Shown here one piece after another: positions 49,733-61,900 of a stretch of DNA of 64,000 nucleotides (position 1 is the stretch's first letter; the number at the start of each line of letters is the position of its first letter). Both the position numbers and the translations under genes were made by a program. The stretch covers positions 1 to 64,000 of the forward strand of contig JAEPRB010000017.1 in NCBI GenBank assembly GCA_016758965.1, written 5' to 3'. A model generated the notes under the pieces. The model made no database searches. It saw only the letters and a list, made by a program, of their open reading frames with translations, and was not told the origin of the DNA. Source of the DNA: Circinella minor. Its lineage: Eukaryota > Mucoromycota > Mucoromycetes > Mucorales > Lichtheimiaceae.

Positions 49733-51092
49733 ATGAAAGGACTCGCTTCCACTCTACTCTTTGTATTTGCGATAGTCTCTACGGTATCCGCCAACTGCAG
49801 TGGCGATATCAAGGTCACTTCCCAAGGCAATTTAGATGCCATCCAAACTTGTAAAAAGTATCAAGGTACTATTGAAATCGAAGGTGTTGGTACGAATAAA
49901 TTGAGCCTCAGAGGCATTCAATCACTCAGCGGAGACATTATTGTCAAAAATAACAATGCATTACAAACCTTGACTCTTGAAAACCTTGAAATTCTGGATG
50001 GTCAACTAAAATTGGAAAATAATAAAATCCTTAGCAAGTTTGAACCAAAAGCATTAGTGGGAGTTCGTAGTTTTGAAGCAGCCGTTCAACCCGCTTTATC
50101 TTCGATCGGGTTCCCAGCAGGCTTAGCACAGGCGGATCGATTTGTTGTATCGGATACAACAACCACTCGCATCGATGGCTTGAAAATGGATAAGGTTTCT
50201 AATATGATTATTGATAACAATATTTATTTGAAATCGGTTGGATTGAATAATTTGACCGAGATTTCTGGATCGTTAACTGTTTCTGCAAATTCTCCTGGTC
50301 TTAATTTGGATGTTAGTGTTTATGCATATAATTGATTTATAATCATAGATAGTAATACATACTGACTGACGTGTATATACTTTTTTAAAACAAAACTTCT
50401 ACATATCTATAGGTCAGTAGTCTCAAAAATGTTAAAGAAGCTTCGTTCCGCAACTTGGCTGGTATTAACCTTGATGGTCTTAAACATGTTGGCGGCGATA
50501 TATCTTTTATTTCGAACAAGTTTTCCGAACTTAGTTTAAAGGAAGTATCTGAAATCGATGGCACTTTGACTATTACCAACAATAATGAATTGACGAAGCT
50601 GGGTCTTCCAAAATTACATCGCCTTGCCGGAGCATTGTCACTTGGTCATAACTCTCAATTGAATACTATTGAAGCATTCCCTGAATTAGAAGAAGTCGAT
50701 GGTACTTTGGATATTGTTGGAACTTTTGATGAAGTCAAGTTTCCCAAATTATCCGACGTGAGTTTTACATAATATATTTAAGTACACTAATTTTTAGAAA
50801 AAGAGTTGCTAGTTTACTAAAAGAAAAAATATATCATTTGTAGGTTCGAGGTGGTTTAAATGTTCAAACTTCAAGCAGTAAATTCTCTTGTAATGATATG
50901 AGCAAGTTAAAGAACGGTGTAATTAAAGGAAATTCCTTCCTGTGCAAGGCATCTGTGGCCAAGCCCAAATCTGGATTAACGAGTAAAGGTGGTGTAGACG
51001 GGGACGATTTAGAAGGATCAGCTGGCTCAACCCAACTAGCTTGGTTTTTGGTCAGCTTTATGAGCTTGGCAGGAACCTTGCTCTTGTTGTAA
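49733..51092 (+). CDS. Ecm33/Sps2-like GPI-anchored cell-surface protein, 390 aa
   Basis: Three exons: 49733-50311, 50413-50757, 50844-51092. Residues 1-20 are a signal peptide (MKGLASTLLFVFAIVSTVSA). The body consists of receptor-L-domain-like leucine-rich repeats of the Ecm33 type (SLSGDIIVKNNNALQTL, LTEISGSLTVSAN, HVGGDISFISNKFSEL, EIDGTLTITNNNELTKL). A small, Gly/Ser-rich region (GSAGS) and a C-terminal hydrophobic tail (WFLVSFMSLAGTLLLL) form a GPI-attachment signal. Family members in yeasts are wall/plasma-membrane proteins needed for wall integrity. The stop lies only 80 bp from the stop of the convergent gene. Confidence 0.9.
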
Positions 51093-51172
51093 TTTTTTTT
51101 TTTTTTTGGACAACAGTACAATTAGTTTTTACATATTATTTTATTTTTATTAATACTTGTCATTATTAATTA

Positions 51173-53276
51173 TTATGATGCAGCCGCTGAAGTTGATGAG
51201 GAAGGAGATGGTATTGATGATTGACCACAGTATTTTTCTTTATAAATCCATGAATTTCCCATCATACCATGTCCTTGTTGATCTGCTTTACGGTAATATT
51301 TAGCGGCAATTTTCATATTCTTTTTTACTCCTCTCCCTTCTTGATAACAACGTCCTGTTTCATTTTGTGCATCTGCATCACCTAAATCAGCTGCCATTTT
51401 AAAATAATACGCAGCAGTCTTTTTGTCCTTGTGACACTAAATATATAAACAATAAATATTAAATATTTGTCGTTGTGTAATTTATATTACCCCCTTCTTT
51501 TCAATGTTTATTTATGACGATATTAGTAATGATGTAATTTAAAAATATCTATTATTACTTACACCCCAGCCATGACTGTATGCCTGACCTAATTCATAAA
51601 TAGACATTATCAATTCACGATTGGCAATCAATTTACTTCCACGGCCTGATACAAATTGTTGTATGTCAAAAATAGCATGCTCTGCTGATTTTTGCAAGTA
51701 TTGAAATGCTCTTCGTTCACTACGTTTACAGCCCTATTTTTATAAAAAAAAAAAGATATTTTAGATCCAAGTTTTCAAATTTTGTTCCCTCGTTTCTATT
51801 TCAATATTTGTATATGCATCAATAGAAATAAAAGGAACAAACAAATTACCCACCCATGCCGCAAGGAAAGTCCAAAAAGAAATAAACCAATGGGTGAATT
51901 AGCATTGGCAGCACGTTGGAATTCGAGCGTCGCTTGCTCTAATTCTCCTTTTTCATGGTATTCGATACCTTGTTGAACCCATACATCGGTTTCATCAAAG
52001 CGCATTGCATACCAGCTGCTTGTACTATTTGTGGGTGGTGATGAGAGAGATCGAGCAGGCATTCTTTGCCGCTGTGGTTCAACAGTGAGATGTGTTGTAA
52101 TGTTTGGCTGTAGGTCTTTATTGTTATCATGATAAATATGTACGTGATTTTCTTCTACATCTTCTTCGCCGTCCAATTGAATTTTTTCTTTTTCTTCTGT
52201 ACTATTTTTAATATTACGCTCATCGTCGGTATTTTTGGCACCATTATTTTTACTGTTCTGAAGTTTTTCAGTTTGTTCATTTTCTGCTTCTGGCTGTTCC
52301 GTTTTTTCGGCTGGTTTATCTTTTTCAATAACAAGGGCTTGCTGAGGCACTATTTCTTCAATGACGGCTGCTGATGGCTTAACAAGTGGAGCCAGGACTT
52401 GCTGTACTCGTACTTGAGAATCGGCTCGCTGGAGCCGGGGCTCCGTTGACGATACTGATGAGGATCCTATTTGTTGAGATGTTGCGGGTTTTTTTGTAAT
52501 ATTTTTCGGCGGTGGCGGAGGTGGTGATTGGGGAACACGTTTGGTATTCTTTTTTGGAGATGTTGCTGAAGAAAGTGCTCTAGTCAATGAAGGTGAACGT
52601 CTTTTAGCTTTATGGTAGTAGCGAACTACTATCGATGCATGTCGACTAATTGTATTTTTTGAAGATTCTTCTGATCATTATTATAAATAAAAGTAAATAG
52701 ATGATGGCTTTAGTTTTTTTGTTTATAACCTTTAAAATATTATAAAATACACATATTAGCTATATACAAACCTGATCGTTTTTTTTCTTCTTGCTCATCA
52801 ATTTCCTATATAAGATTTCTCTTTCATGTTCAGTTTCCTTGTTTTCTGTAGGACTTAAACAGTATCAAGTATTCTTTTTTTCTTAATTTACTTTACCTGC
52901 TGGTATTGCTGTTGATGACGAAGATCAGTTACTAAATCCTAAAAATTATTATTAATATTGTTATTAAATGACCTTGTTACTTTAATTAAAATTGTTTACA
53001 AAGTTATAAATAATATTGCATTTCATGTGTAACGTTGACATACATGAAGGCTTGAAGTTGAATGGGAACGTGGAATTCTAATATAAACTTGCAGCAGTTA
53101 ATACCGATTTCCTTTCATATTATAACCTCTTATATTTACCCATTCCCAAGTCTGGATATCGGTGTTGGACGTTGAGGGACTTGAAGTCTTGAAGTTGGAG
53201 AACGTGCTGGTAAGGTATTAAAATGTGCCCTTAAAGGTGACGGTGATTTAGGTGCTGTCGTAGTAGAGAGTGACAT
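51173..53276 (-). CDS. SEL1-repeat protein, Nif1/Dsf2-like, 500 aa
   Basis: Seven exons on minus: 53140-53276, 53044-53077, 52897-52938, 52772-52805, 51850-52670, 51563-51733, 51173-51436; three of them are 34-42 nt. The N-terminal 300 residues are low complexity (Ser/Pro-rich, PPPPPP, Gln/Glu-rich). The C-terminal part has SEL1 repeats: EYHEKGELEQATLEFQRAA, SLRHGWGCKRSERRAFQYL, LGQAYSHGWGCHKDKKTAA, ETGRCYQEGRGVKKNMKIA, then GNSWIYKEKY, a signature shared by fission yeast Nif1 and budding yeast Dsf2. Nif1 binds and opposes the Cdr1/Nim1 kinase at mitotic entry; that role here is inference. A T43 tract sits 18 bp upstream of the start on the coding strand. Confidence 0.87.
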
Positions 53277-53291
53277 ATATAAAAAGCAAAA

Positions 53292-53329
<38 letters not shown>

Positions 53330-54473
53330 AAGAAAAAAAATAAAGAGAGAGAAAAAGGCGCAGGAGTAGAAGAAGAAGAAGAGAAGAGAATAAAATAACA
53401 AATAGATGAGTTCAATTATGAAAAAGGAACGCCTTTTTGTCGAGGTCCTGAATGAACGATGATGGCGCATCATTTGTTGTTGTATTTATGGGTCGGACAA
53501 ATGTTCTTCTATTTTTTACTTCAGGCCTGTGTGTGTGTAACACATAATCATCTGAAACAGGTCCATTCTATTTGCAAAGAAACAATTTTCAATGCTCCTC
53601 CTTGGAACTAACTATTAGAAAATTATAATAATAATAATTACGCGCTAAGACGGATCTAGTTATTAAGCTGATCCAGCCAATATAATCCGACCATGGATTT
53701 TATGGATAATAACTCTTTGGTAGGTTTTTTTTCTATATATACCAAGCTATATGGTAAGAAAATAAGAAAATATTTTATTACGGAAAATCAGACGACTGTT
53801 AAAAGATAAAAATATATATTTTATTTTTACATAGCTGAACATTTTGTGTAAATATAATTACACTTTCTTATTTTTAAACAAGGACATTTTACCTTTTTTT
53901 TGTTTTTTATGTGAACAGATTCTAGACAAAAATAAATTATCACATTCAAATTTTCCATCCGGTCTAAAAATGGCTTTAATTAGAATGCTGTTTTCAGTCT
54001 GTTTGATCATCCTCCTTTCCCATAATATAATAGCAAACTAGCAAACCGCATATTAACATCTATTATGTAATAAATTAAATTAATCCGTCCTTGTTTTATT
54101 CGCATAACAATTTATACCATTTATATATGAATAATTGCATAATTTACAGATACAAGTGTATCATAAAAATGATTTATATGGATGAAAGATAAACCACATT
54201 TCGATAGCTTCCCTTAAGCAACGGGGTGACAGCGGATTTTCATGGTAAGCTGTTTCCGTGCGAGATAAAATTAAGGGCAACATATTAGCAACAATCATTC
54301 ACAATCTAAAATATGAACCGAGTCACCAAATTTACCCTACCTGTTACACAGACAACTTTTTATTATTCATTAAAAAAATCTCCTTAGAATTATTCCCCCA
54401 TTATATATATATTTGTTTGCGTGCTGATAACTGATTCCTTCGCTTTCACCCTGTCAAATAACAAAAAAAAGCA
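53277..54473. other. Divergent intergenic region, Nif1-like / RibD-type deaminase
   Basis: About 1.2 kb between divergent starts. Contains the A43 tract (listed separately) and AT-rich DNA; an open frame at 53844-54041 is weak. No gene. Confidence 0.55.
53295..53337. repeat. A43 homopolymer
   Basis: The longest mononucleotide run in the window, 43 A on +, just upstream of the Nif1-like start codon. Such a run is likely to vary in length between isolates and to be error-prone in sequencing. Confidence 0.95.
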
Positions 54474-54938
54474 ATGAGTCTTACGCAATATACCTACGAT
54501 CCACGCGATCGAGAGTTTATGCAAATTGCCATTGAAGAAGCCAACAAATCCATTCCAGTTGAAAAGGCATATTGTGTCGGTGCAGTGTTGGTACAAAATG
54601 ACAAACAATTAACAACAGGATTTTCCCGCGAACTACCCGGAAATACCCATGCCGAGGAATGTGCACTACTCAAACTTCAAGACATTCAAGAAGCAAAAGG
54701 AGGTACAATGTATACAACCATGGAACCTTGTTCGACACGGCTCTCTGGTAATAGGCCATGTACGGATCGATTGGTTGAAGCTCAAATTGGACGCGTTGTT
54801 ATGGGTGTACGCGAACCACCAGATTTGGTTCAGTGTACAGGATTGCAGCAACTTAAAGATCATGGTATTGCAGTTTTCGTAGTGCCTGATGTGGAAGATG
54901 CTTGTTTGGCACCTAATCGTCATATTTTAAAGCAGTGA
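54474..54938 (+). CDS. RibD/Rib2-type pyrimidine deaminase domain protein, 154 aa
   Basis: Single exon. The CDA fold is complete: AYCVGAVLVQND, the catalytic THAEECAL (His-Ala-Glu), and MEPCSTRLSGNRPCTDRLVEA, where the PC...PC pair spaced by the insert CSTRLSGNRP is typical of the riboflavin-pathway deaminase (diaminohydroxyphosphoribosylaminopyrimidine deaminase). In bacteria RibD carries a reductase domain as well, and in yeast Rib2 the deaminase is fused to a pseudouridine synthase; here it stands alone. The likely reaction is hydrolytic deamination of the riboflavin precursor in the cytosol; another small-molecule deaminase role is possible. Convergent with the UCS chaperone gene, 294 bp between stops. 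Confidence 0.87.
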   Translation: MSLTQYTYDPRDREFMQIAIEEANKSIPVEKAYCVGAVLVQNDKQLTTGFSRELPGNTHAEECALLKLQDIQEAKGGTMYTTMEPCSTRLSGNRPCTDRLVEAQIGRVVMGVREPPDLVQCTGLQQLKDHGIAVFVVPDVEDACLAPNRHILKQ

Positions 54939-55232
54939 TAATATGTGTGTATAGATACATATATAACTATAAAACATTGGAATGTTTACGCGTTTATATT
55001 GAATCGTATGCATAAATAAATAATAAAGTGATTGGGTTACTATATAAAAGGAATGGAAAAGAAAATAACCTTATTGCTGAGGATGATTAATCAAATTGGT
55101 TCTGTTTTATTAATGGTCTTAGAACAATGACGTCATTAAGCAAAAAAAAAAATCGGAACTAGTATATACAGCAGCTAATCTACCCGATAACTGGTAATAA
55201 GCATTCAATGATATGTTTATAAATAAGGGTGA

Positions 55233-57721
55233 TTAGTTTATTCGAACACCATTTTCAACAAACATTTTGAGCACTTCCATAGCAGCCGTTCGGACTACAT
55301 TCACTTGGCACTTCATAATAATTTCTGCTAATCTAACATGTGCTTGCTCCTTTGCAAATCCTTCCGCTGCTTCTTTTCCCGTGTTACCAATAACACAGCG
55401 AACCACTTCAATACCACGATGTTGTATATCGATTTCTTCTTCGCTCGACAATAATCGTGTTATTCGTTCATAAGATCTATCTACCTTGATAATTCTATCA
55501 CACGCTTCTTTGCTGTTTGATAAGATAGCCAATGCACCTGATGCTGCACGTCGTGTTGCTATATCTTCATGATCAGATAAAATCATTAAAAGCCGTAATC
55601 GGTTCGGGCTGGTACTATATTGTTCAAATACGGGGTCACAGAATGTCATATTGCAAATCATTTCAGTGGCTGCACGTTGAACCATATCATTATTGGACAA
55701 CTGTAAATTTTCAAATACTGTCATACCGCCGTCCACATAGATTCGCTGTCGTACTTGATCATCCACAGAAGCCAAATTAGTGAGTGCCATCAACCCTTCA
55801 AATTGTCGTAATTGGGCACTATCTTTGCATAATTCCAAAAAGGGTATCACGAGTTCATGCGCTGTTTGTACACCAAACGCGATATTTGGATCGGATGTGA
55901 TGGCAAGTTTGGCAAGTGCCTGTGCACTAACCAGATAGTAAGGTGCATCCTTGTTTTTTTGTTGTGCCAAGGGTAATAGCCCCTTTACAATACCTTGTTG
56001 TAAAAGTTTGCCTCGTGTCAATTGTGGAGTCACCATATTGAGGTAGGTTTGTGCTGCTACACCTTTTAAATTGTCACTGGTGTTTTTGGATAAAACCAAT
56101 AATGCCAATGCTCCCCCGTTATCAACTACTAAACGTACACGCTCATCCACAGCCTCATCTTGATCGGCTGGATCTTCCTGCTCTTCTTGTGCTTGTTTAC
56201 CTTTACTTTTAGCGTTTGCCATCTCGCGTAATCGTTTCATTTGCTTTTGTTGTTCGTTTAGGACAGGTTTATATGTTGTGATGTTTTTAAAAATAGTGCC
56301 AATACCGAACAAAAGTGGATTGCTATTCGCACCAGCTGTATTGATGGAAATCGCCACTAAGGCTTTAAGTAATACTGGATCATTACCAACGGTATCCTTG
56401 ACAGTTCCTTGTAATGTAGAATAAGCTAAACCTTCTATAGCGTTCAATACGATAGAATCATCTTGAGTCTTGTAGCTTTTGATAGCCACCATTAATGTAT
56501 CGGTCAAATCATTACTATCCAAATTGACTTTACTCATTGCTTCTTTCAATGAATCCACAGTTGAAGTATTTTGTCCACTACCATCATTACCACCATCATT
56601 ATCATCTTGTTGACCGTATTGCTGTTGCGCTTGTAGTTTTGTCAATGTTGTACGTGCTGTCGCTTTTAATCGTTCATCTTTTGCTCGTGCAGCTGTATTG
56701 GCAAGCCACTCGCTACCAAATTTAACAATCACTTTTTGGCATGATTTATCAGAAGAAGCAATAGCTAATACATCTACCATGGCTTGTTGTACTTCGAGTA
56801 CTTCGAAATCCACCGTATCCATCATTTCCTCGACCGTTCCTTCTTGGCTTAAAATAGCTGCACCGACAGTCATGCTTGTCTCAAATACAGCCAGTAAGGT
56901 ACGATAAGCTAATAATTTTTCCGTATTTTTGCCAGAATCAATACTGCGTGAAAAGTAACGAGCGCATAATTCAATAATACGTTGGATAGGGTGTCCCTTT
57001 TGGATCTCAGGTGGTGGGTTGAATAGCTTTGTTAGAATCATATAGGCTGTGGCTTTAGCTTGTGTGGATATGTCTGAAGAACCACAGGCAGATAACACGT
57101 CGACAAAATCATTAGTTTGAATGAATGATCGAATTTCATCAAGGTTATTACTGGATACGTGTTCAAGATATTTTTGGAAACGTGTGGCTAGTGGATCATC
57201 GTTCGATTTCTTTGTGGATGATGAATCTTCCACTGATGACGATGATGTAGTTGAACGTGTATAAAATTCTTGGGCTTGCTTTTTGGCATTTTCATTGGAA
57301 GGATCTCGTTTTAATGCTGTTTCAATATCGGCTCTTGCAAGGTCAAGTTTATTGAGTTTGTCATATATAGCTGCACGTTTCAAAAGGATACTGGCTACTT
57401 TGCTATTGTCGTTCTGATTTTTTTCGAGTTCTATATTGTAAAAATCCAGTATTAATATTTTATTTCGAAATATGTCATTTGTTTTTCTTACCTGCTTTAA
57501 ACGCATCCAACTGTGTTTCCAGGTCCTGTCAAGAAAAAAAAAAGAAAAAAAAGAGTTTCGCCTGTTAGCATATAAAATAATGATGCATACTCGTAGTATC
57601 GCCATCACAACTGACCTTCTGTGAATCGTCTATAACAAAAAGAAATTTATTCTCACAGTTACCACATGTACTTTGTTTCTGTATATAAATATTTCGTTTA
57701 GGAAATGAATTTACCTGACAT
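55233..57721 (-). CDS. UCS-domain myosin chaperone (UNC-45/She4/Rng3), 750 aa
   Basis: Four exons on minus: 57715-57721, 57616-57629, 57492-57525, 55233-57430; the first three are 7, 14 and 34 nt. They encode MSDDSQKDLETQLDAFKAE, which leads smoothly into the large exon. A different start at 57846 was rejected because it runs through these introns. A single TPR-like repeat (LLKRAAIYDKLNKLDLARADIETALKRDP) is followed by a charged linker and the ARM-like central and UCS domains (ALALLVLSKNTSDNLKGVAAQTYLNM, LVSAQALAKLAITSDPNIAFG, LMALTNLASVDDQVRQRI, ATEMICNMTFCDPVFEQY, GALAILSN). UCS proteins fold and stabilise myosin motor heads and matter for actin rings and polarity. The N-terminal TPR is reduced compared with animal UNC-45. 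Confidence 0.92.
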
Positions 57722-57858
57722 GATTCTTTTCTTGATTGAAAATATGAGAAAGAGTACCAAAACTTGATAGACCCACCAACCTTATTGAGAAAAAATAAAG
57801 AACTCAGCACTCTTTCCTCGTTCCTTTTTTTTTTTTCTTTTGACATTTTACAGCTATA
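57722..57858. promoter_or_regulatory. Short bidirectional promoter, UCS chaperone / CINP
   Basis: Only 137 bp separate the two divergent start codons, so promoters and 5' leaders must overlap. The stretch has a T13 tract at about 57826-57838. No TATA box is evident. Confidence 0.55.
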
Positions 57859-58704
57859 ATGTCACAAGCAGTTGGATCGTTAAAACGACGAATTGAAACT
57901 GTTCTTGAAGACTTCAAACGTGCACGCACAACATGGCACGAAATTAGTACTGATGGATTTTCAACAGCAAACGCACTTGTCAATGCTACGATTCAGTCCA
58001 GGTACACTACTGTTTGGTTTCAAATATAACATAAAAGAAAGCCAAAGGAAGAGAATTAATTTTTTTAACTGAATAACTAAAAAGATATGTGGATGAGCCG
58101 GGTTATTGGCATCCAGCTTTACTACAAGAATTTCCCAATGTTGTTCATGCGTATCACAAGAAAATGCAGTGGATTATCCATCAGCACCACGATAAATTAA
58201 CCTCCATAAGTCAAAAAATGGTAAATTCAAAAATGAACCAGGATGATGATAGTCTAAGTAAACGTAAAAATTGATAAACGGTTTTTTATAAACAGAGGAA
58301 ACAATACGATAAAATGAGACAACAATTTATGGAGATACAAGCAATATCGAAACGCTTAGTCGATCTTCAAGGAGAAGAGTATGTACAAACTGTGCCTCTT
58401 TATAAAACATGCCCAATGATTGTTTATGGTAAGTACTTGTTACAATAAAAAATGGGTTTACTATATTTCTCTAAGAAGATTTTTTTATACAGTGAATAGA
58501 ATGGAAGCTATTGTTTCCATGTATACAAATGCTATGGGAACAGTAGACATGCTGCTAGGTGAAAAAGGAATGTTAAATGTTAAAAGCCGTGAAGAAGGGT
58601 TGACGTTATTATCGACATGGATGAATCATCCAAGTATAAATGATAGTGTTATAAACGAATTTGAGGACCTTCTCAAGGTAGAAATATACGAGAAAGCAGC
58701 ATAA
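57859..58704 (+). CDS. CINP (CDK2-interacting protein) homologue, 207 aa
   Basis: Four exons: 57859-58001, 58085-58220, 58296-58428, 58493-58704; phases agree although the acceptor before exon 2 (AAAAAG) is weak. The product follows human CINP from end to end: TTWHEISTDGFSTANALVN near the start (CINP: WHxL...LNDxGF), a central coiled coil (HHDKLTSISQKM, KQYDKMRQQFMEIQ), LYKTCPMIVYVNRMEAIVSMY (CINP: LFHTWP...L.EMY), and LLSTWMNHPSINDSVINEFEDLL (CINP: YLSMWLHQPY). CINP binds CDK2, CDC7 and ATRIP in human cells in replication and checkpoint signalling, and also ribosome-assembly AAA factors. The fungal function is inferred from family only. Confidence 0.82.
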
Positions 58705-58994
58705 CAAAAGTAACCCATCCTCCAACTGTGAATACCTTTATAGCATACATAATACACTTCTTCCATCATCCCCGTCGCATAATACATATAGCATATTCAT
58801 CTTATTATACTCAAATTATACTCTTTTCCGTACATATATATTTACATTTCGTTCTCGGTTTCCCATATATACATACTGATGATAGCGTTTATTAAATAAT
58901 ATTAATGATAAAAATGGAAGTTGAATAGAAAGCAGAAACTTTTAATAGTTATATACGTGAAGATTATCATACAGGCGAAAGTAATAAAAATCGA
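58705..58994. other. Convergent 3' region, CINP / SMARCC
   Basis: 290 bp between two convergent stop codons; AT-rich, nothing else seen. Confidence 0.6.
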
Positions 58995-61900
58995 TTATTG
59001 TTGTTCGGTGGTAAGAGCGTTAGGTGAGGATGTTTGAGCAGGCGTAAGGGTTGGTGTGGCAACAGATGCTGGTGTAGTAGAATTTGTAGGTGTGATACTG
59101 GGGGTTGTGGCAGTGGTAGTAGTAGTTATATTATTTGCATTAGCATTTGCTGCAGTAGAATTACTACTGCTACTGCTTGCATTGGAAGGGTACTGTTTAC
59201 TTAATGCTTCCAATGATGTAAGCAATGCTGTGCCTTGTTTATCAAGTTCCTTGAGTTCATTATCCAAAAATATTTCTTGTTCGTCATATTGTTGAACTTT
59301 GATCTGTAATTTATCCACTAATGTTTTCACTACCAAACGCGTCCAATGTTGAATTTCTTCATGTTCATAAGATGCAAGCTTTTTTGCATGTTCAACCGCA
59401 CTTTTCAATGCTGCAATAGTTGCTTTTTTCATTGTTTCACGCGAGAAAGCATCTTGTTGAGTATCGAAAACATCTGCATCCCCACGATCATCCATATCCA
59501 TCTCATCCGTGCTATCATCATTGTCCGAAGTTGCTGCATCATCAGCAACAGTATTTTCAGGAGTACTATTTTTAGTACTATTGGGGGCCTTCATCAATTC
59601 CTTGAGTGCACTTTTGGCAGCAAAAGATCCAATACCAGGATTGATATGTCCAGACAAAAATGCAATTAAGGTCATGACAGGGTTTGCCTGATCCCCAAAC
59701 GGTAACTCTTCCAACTCCTTGTCTGATAGTTTAGCTGTTAAAAAGCTTTCGTGTATAGGAAGCTGTAAAAATTGTGTAATGCATTGTTCCTTGGTTCGTG
59801 TCCCTACATGTTCGGAAATAGCAAGCCAATCTTCATCAAATTGATCCACTGCTTCCAATAACCGTAATATTTCTTCTTTGGACCAATCTTCTTCAGGTAC
59901 TTCCCGGTCATTTCTGTCAACACGTAAGAATTCACCTTTACATGATGCTGCCGTAAATTTACCTTCCAAAAAACAACCCACACACAGTTGTAATTTCTTA
60001 TATTTTAAACTTTGATAACGTACTTCACTACAATCTTCATGGCAATTTGAACAAGTGAATACAGTACGTCCATCTGCATTTAAATCATCATATATTTGTA
60101 CATCCCATTGTGATTGTTCTGGTTTTGATGGAATATCTTTATAGACCAGGTCGCGTAATAATTGGATGTCTGGATCGTTCACGTTGAAGTCACGTTGTGT
60201 CCCTCGATCGTGTACTTGAGCATCTGGCTCGCTGTCAATATATGGATCAAATAATCTTCGGCGAGGATCAACCTATTATATGAAAGATATCTGTGTTACT
60301 AATATACATTATTGCCCCAACGCTCCCTCTCTCCTTCCTTTCTCATATGATGCATCGATCTACTTACGAGATAATTGATTAACCCTACATGCTCTAAAAA
60401 TGTGTGTATCCGTATAATAACCAACATATCAATTTTAAGAGCCCTCTTGCATGCAGAAAATGTCAAGTAATAACTGGGATTCTTTCTGTATGTTTCAATC
60501 ATAAAGTTTCGATACTTTTTATATTCACTTGCTTGCTTTTCTTGGTCCTTGAAGAATTCTGGTAATGCAACTTTTTCCACGTCGGATATACTTGACATGT
60601 TAAACCAATCCGGACAGGGAGGCGAATTACCGTCATACGGCGTCACCTTACTCAAATTTAAATCTAGTAAATAACATATTTTTTGTGAGTGAAAAATGAA
60701 GAAAAACTTTAATGCAATTCTTCGCCACATTCTCTTTATATTTACATTTGCTTTCATCCTCATCCTCATCATCATCGTCTTCTTCGTCTTCTTCGTCATC
60801 GTCATCTCCACTTTCTTCTTTATCATGATCTTCATCAATTTTTTTGTCATCGCCCACGTCCATGTTGTCATCCTGCGTATTTTTATCAACATCAACTTTA
60901 TTGTTTTTCTCGTTGTTAATGTCAATCTCTTCCATGGGAGTATCGATATCGCTGTTATTACTAATATTGTTGTTACTTTCGGCACTATCCAGTTGCATAA
61001 AGGTAGGCTGGTCACTGGCGGGGTGATCTATAAAATCCTCGATGTACTGTGAAATATTTGTGATGTCTGAATTTATATATGGTTCGAACTCGTTCTTGCG
61101 TTGTCGACTTCCAAGTTGTGGTCGCTCTTTCTCGATATCACGAATACGAACTTCTGGCTGTGATTCTGGATTAAGAACAGGTACAGGTGGCGCAACGACG
61201 ACTTGTACAGGTTCAGTTTGTGATGCTTGCTGACGTTCCTGTTCCTGTTGCTGTTGTGCATTAGAGCTACTAGCATTTGAGGTGGATACTTTTCTTGTAG
61301 AAGCAGTAGATGTTTGTGTTTGTGTTGATGATGGTAATGAAGGAGTACGTGTTTTTTGTTTAATTGGTTCGGGTTTTAATGGTGTGGATGTTGATGATAT
61401 AGCAGATTCGGATTGAGATTCGCTAACAGATTCATTTTGAATTGGATCAGTAGCAGGTGCATCTGGCAATTCTTCTTCATCTTCTTGTTCTTGTTGTACA
61501 GTTTCTCCTGCTTCTTCTCCTTTTTCGTCCTCCTCTTCCTCTCCTGCATCTTCTTCGTTTTCTTCCTCGTCGTCGACTTCTTCATAGTCTTCTTCATTCA
61601 TCAATTCGTTATATTTAACACTATCCTGTAGCCAACGTGTTGAGATATGCCATGCACCTTCATGTACCGGCGCTTCTTCTGGATCAGCAAATTGGTCGGT
61701 TTGTGGTAACCAACTATCGTATGAATCTGGGAAGTACCACCAATGTACCAGTACATTGCTTTCACGTTTTTCCAGCGTACGAAACCACTCTTCTTCAACT
61801 GCGTCATATTCATGTAATGGGCCATGTAAAATATGTGTTGCCCTTTCAATATCCTCAACCACTTGTACTATATAACAACAAAATGAAGAGAGAGAGAGAG

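Noticed and set aside
57565..57846. Alternative 93-codon start frame for the UCS chaperone
   Set aside because: It does not join in phase to the large exon, shows no family similarity and reads through introns with good splice sites.
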